Source of the DNA: Chromatiaceae bacterium
GTDB lineage: Bacteria > Pseudomonadota > Gammaproteobacteria > Chromatiales > Chromatiaceae
Assembly: GCA_024235215.1 (NCBI GenBank)
Contig: JACKMU010000006.1
Coordinates: forward strand, 304,689-368,688
Direction of reading: 5' to 3'
DNA: 64,000 bases
The stretch's first letter is position 1, and each line of letters begins with the position of its first letter. Below are positions 63,362 through 64,000 of this stretch, in pieces. A model generated the notes under the pieces. It had not been told where the DNA came from, made no database searches, and saw only the letters and a list, made by a program, of their open reading frames with translations. The translations under genes and the position numbers were made by a program.

Positions 63362-63377
63362 ATGTACATTTGTACAG
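63362..63377 (-). promoter_or_regulatory. LexA-like box of intI
   Basis: CTGTACAAATGTACAT (minus strand) matches CTGT-N8-ACAG except for the last base, and lies 20 bp before the intI start. The core TGTACAAATGTACA is a near-perfect palindrome. Integron integrases are known to be repressed by LexA and induced in the SOS response through a box in this position. Confidence 0.65.
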
Positions 63378-63489
63378 TATTCAATCGAGAAACAGAAGTC
63401 AAATGGGAATAGGCAGACTTTTGCGACTTTTCTCGAAATCGGAAGATACAAAATGCGCCGATCAATCTCTGCTTTTTTCGGGTATATCA

Positions 63490-63518
63490 TTGATTGGCTG
63501 ATGTACTTCAGCTATTTT
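63490..63518 (+). promoter_or_regulatory. Pc-like promoter facing the cassette array
   Basis: TTGATT at 63490-63495 and TATTTT at 63513-63518 are 17 bp apart, a plausible sigma-70 promoter. It lies between intI and the attI candidate and points toward the cassettes, where the cassette-expression promoter (Pc) of a chromosomal integron is expected. Confidence 0.45.
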
Positions 63519-63599
63519 TTTGCCGGGAGAAGTATTACCTTGAGTAGAGTAGATCTGGGGATAGGCCGCAAATGTACGTGTTAAAACACGGAATATGTC

Positions 63600-63618
63600 C
63601 AGTTACACAATGTTATGC
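63600..63618 (+). other. Candidate attI recombination site / first cassette junction
   Basis: The sequence CAGTTACACAATGTTATGC ends in GTTATGC, close to the GTTRRRY core at which integrases cut (G|TT). It lies about 270 bp from the intI start on the cassette side. A 14-bp palindrome, CGTGTTAAAACACG at 63577-63590, lies just upstream. The bases to the right are abruptly A+T-rich and open the first cassette. The exact crossover is inferred. Confidence 0.5.
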
Positions 63619-63629
63619 GTGAAAATGTC

Positions 63630-63660
63630 TTGCTCTACAAACGGTATTATATATAATACC
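63630..63660 (+). promoter_or_regulatory. Cassette-borne promoter with an 18-bp palindrome
   Basis: TTGCTC at 63630-63635 and TATAAT at 63652-63657, 16 bp apart, form a good promoter whose start would be at about 63664, directly before the ATG at 63665. The perfect 18-bp palindrome GGTATTATATATAATACC (63643-63660) covers the -10 box, as an operator of an autoregulated toxin-antitoxin unit would. Confidence 0.5.
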
Positions 63661-63664
63661 GCTC

Positions 63665-64000
63665 ATGGGACCTATAAATGTAGTAATTGATACAAATGTT
63701 CTCGTAGCTGCTCTGAGATCAAAGCTTGGGGCATCACACAAGTTGCTAATTTTATTGCCTAATGGCACATACCAACCAAACATATCTGTCCCACTGTTTG
63801 TTGAGTATGAATCGGTGGTCAAAAGAGAGGGAATGCTTAATGGCCTAAGAGAGGTGGATATTGATGCAATTCTTGATTACCTCCTTAACAAATCCAGCAT
63901 ACGAAAAATCTTCTATTTATGGCGTCCTACTCTAAAAGATCCGAAAGATGATCTTGTTCTTGAAGTTGCCGTAGAATCACAGAGCGAATACATAATCACT
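63665..64000 (+). CDS. PIN-family toxin (VapC-like), partial, first integron cassette
   Basis: An open frame of 112 codons running off the window. It starts MGPINVVIDTNVLVAALRSK with the first PIN Asp, contains SVPLFVEYESVVKREGML with the conserved Glu, and LWRPTLKDPKDDLVLEVAVE with the paired acidic residues. The order matches the family usually named putative toxin-antitoxin component, PIN family; about 25-30 residues are missing at the end. PIN toxins are Mg-dependent RNases. The base composition is much more A+T-rich than the chromosome. There is no ribosome site; a leaderless transcript is suggested. Room for an upstream antitoxin gene is only 46 bp, so the antitoxin would have to follow. 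Confidence 0.8.
   Translation, partial: MGPINVVIDTNVLVAALRSKLGASHKLLILLPNGTYQPNISVPLFVEYESVVKREGMLNGLREVDIDAILDYLLNKSSIRKIFYLWRPTLKDPKDDLVLEVAVESQSEYIIT

Overview
The window looks like chromosomal backbone of a gammaproteobacterium, probably of the Chromatiales / sulfur-oxidizer type (Sedimenticola- or Thiodiazotropha-like). This placement is inferred from gene content and order: rnfABCDGE-nth, metG next to apbC, purMN-DUF3108 divergent from DUF2066, ilvIH-ilvC-pssA-leuA, and groESL. No phylogenetic marker was tested. Coding density is high, genes are G+C-rich, and most lie in tight operons with 1-14 bp overlaps.

Layout. 1-1.4 kb: the broken 5' part of a DISARM-type (DrmA-like) helicase running off the left edge. 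1.6-5.5 kb: an orphan RND efflux permease followed by a dead REP-associated tyrosine transposase. 5.5-6.7 kb: a CZB zinc-sensor protein and a CBS-ACT protein. 6.7-11.4 kb: a complete branched-chain amino acid type ABC importer (livKHMGF). 11.7-18.1 kb: DUF1841, a small transposase-associated palindromic element, nth, and the Rnf electron-transfer complex. 18.2-22.4 kb: metG, apbC with an IscR-like operator, and an RRM RNA-binding protein. 22.5-25.0 kb: a TonB energizing operon (exbB-exbD-exbD-tonB). 25.0-30.8 kb: an accessory stretch with a rubredoxin-reductase remnant, YqiA esterase, dCMP deaminase, and a two-gene secreted ricin-lectin / Cys-rich protein pair. 31-45.5 kb: purMN, DUF2066, CDP-alcohol phosphatidyltransferase, hda, wrbA, arsC-like, yihY, acyP, cpdA, oxyR, fabA, proS and a LapD-like c-di-GMP receptor. 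46-53.7 kb: branched-chain amino acid synthesis (ilvIH, ilvC, leuA) with pssA, uracil-DNA glycosylase and rimI. 53.8-62.1 kb: prfC, a BolA-family gene, two single-PDZ HtrA-type proteases flanking groESL with a sigma-32 promoter, and a NUDIX / eIF2B-like gene pair.

62.3-64 kb: the left end of a chromosomal integron. The integrase (intI) has a LexA-like box at its promoter. A Pc-like promoter and an attI candidate point rightward into a first, A+T-rich cassette encoding a PIN-family toxin. That cassette has its own palindromic promoter which would give a leaderless transcript, and it is cut by the window end.

The most notable items are the integron platform with its leaderless PIN cassette, the secreted lectin / DM9-like pair, the decayed DISARM locus, and small DNA elements: a palindromic element that supplies the stop codon of nth, an IscR-type operator before apbC, and four tandem hairpins between ilvH and ilvC.
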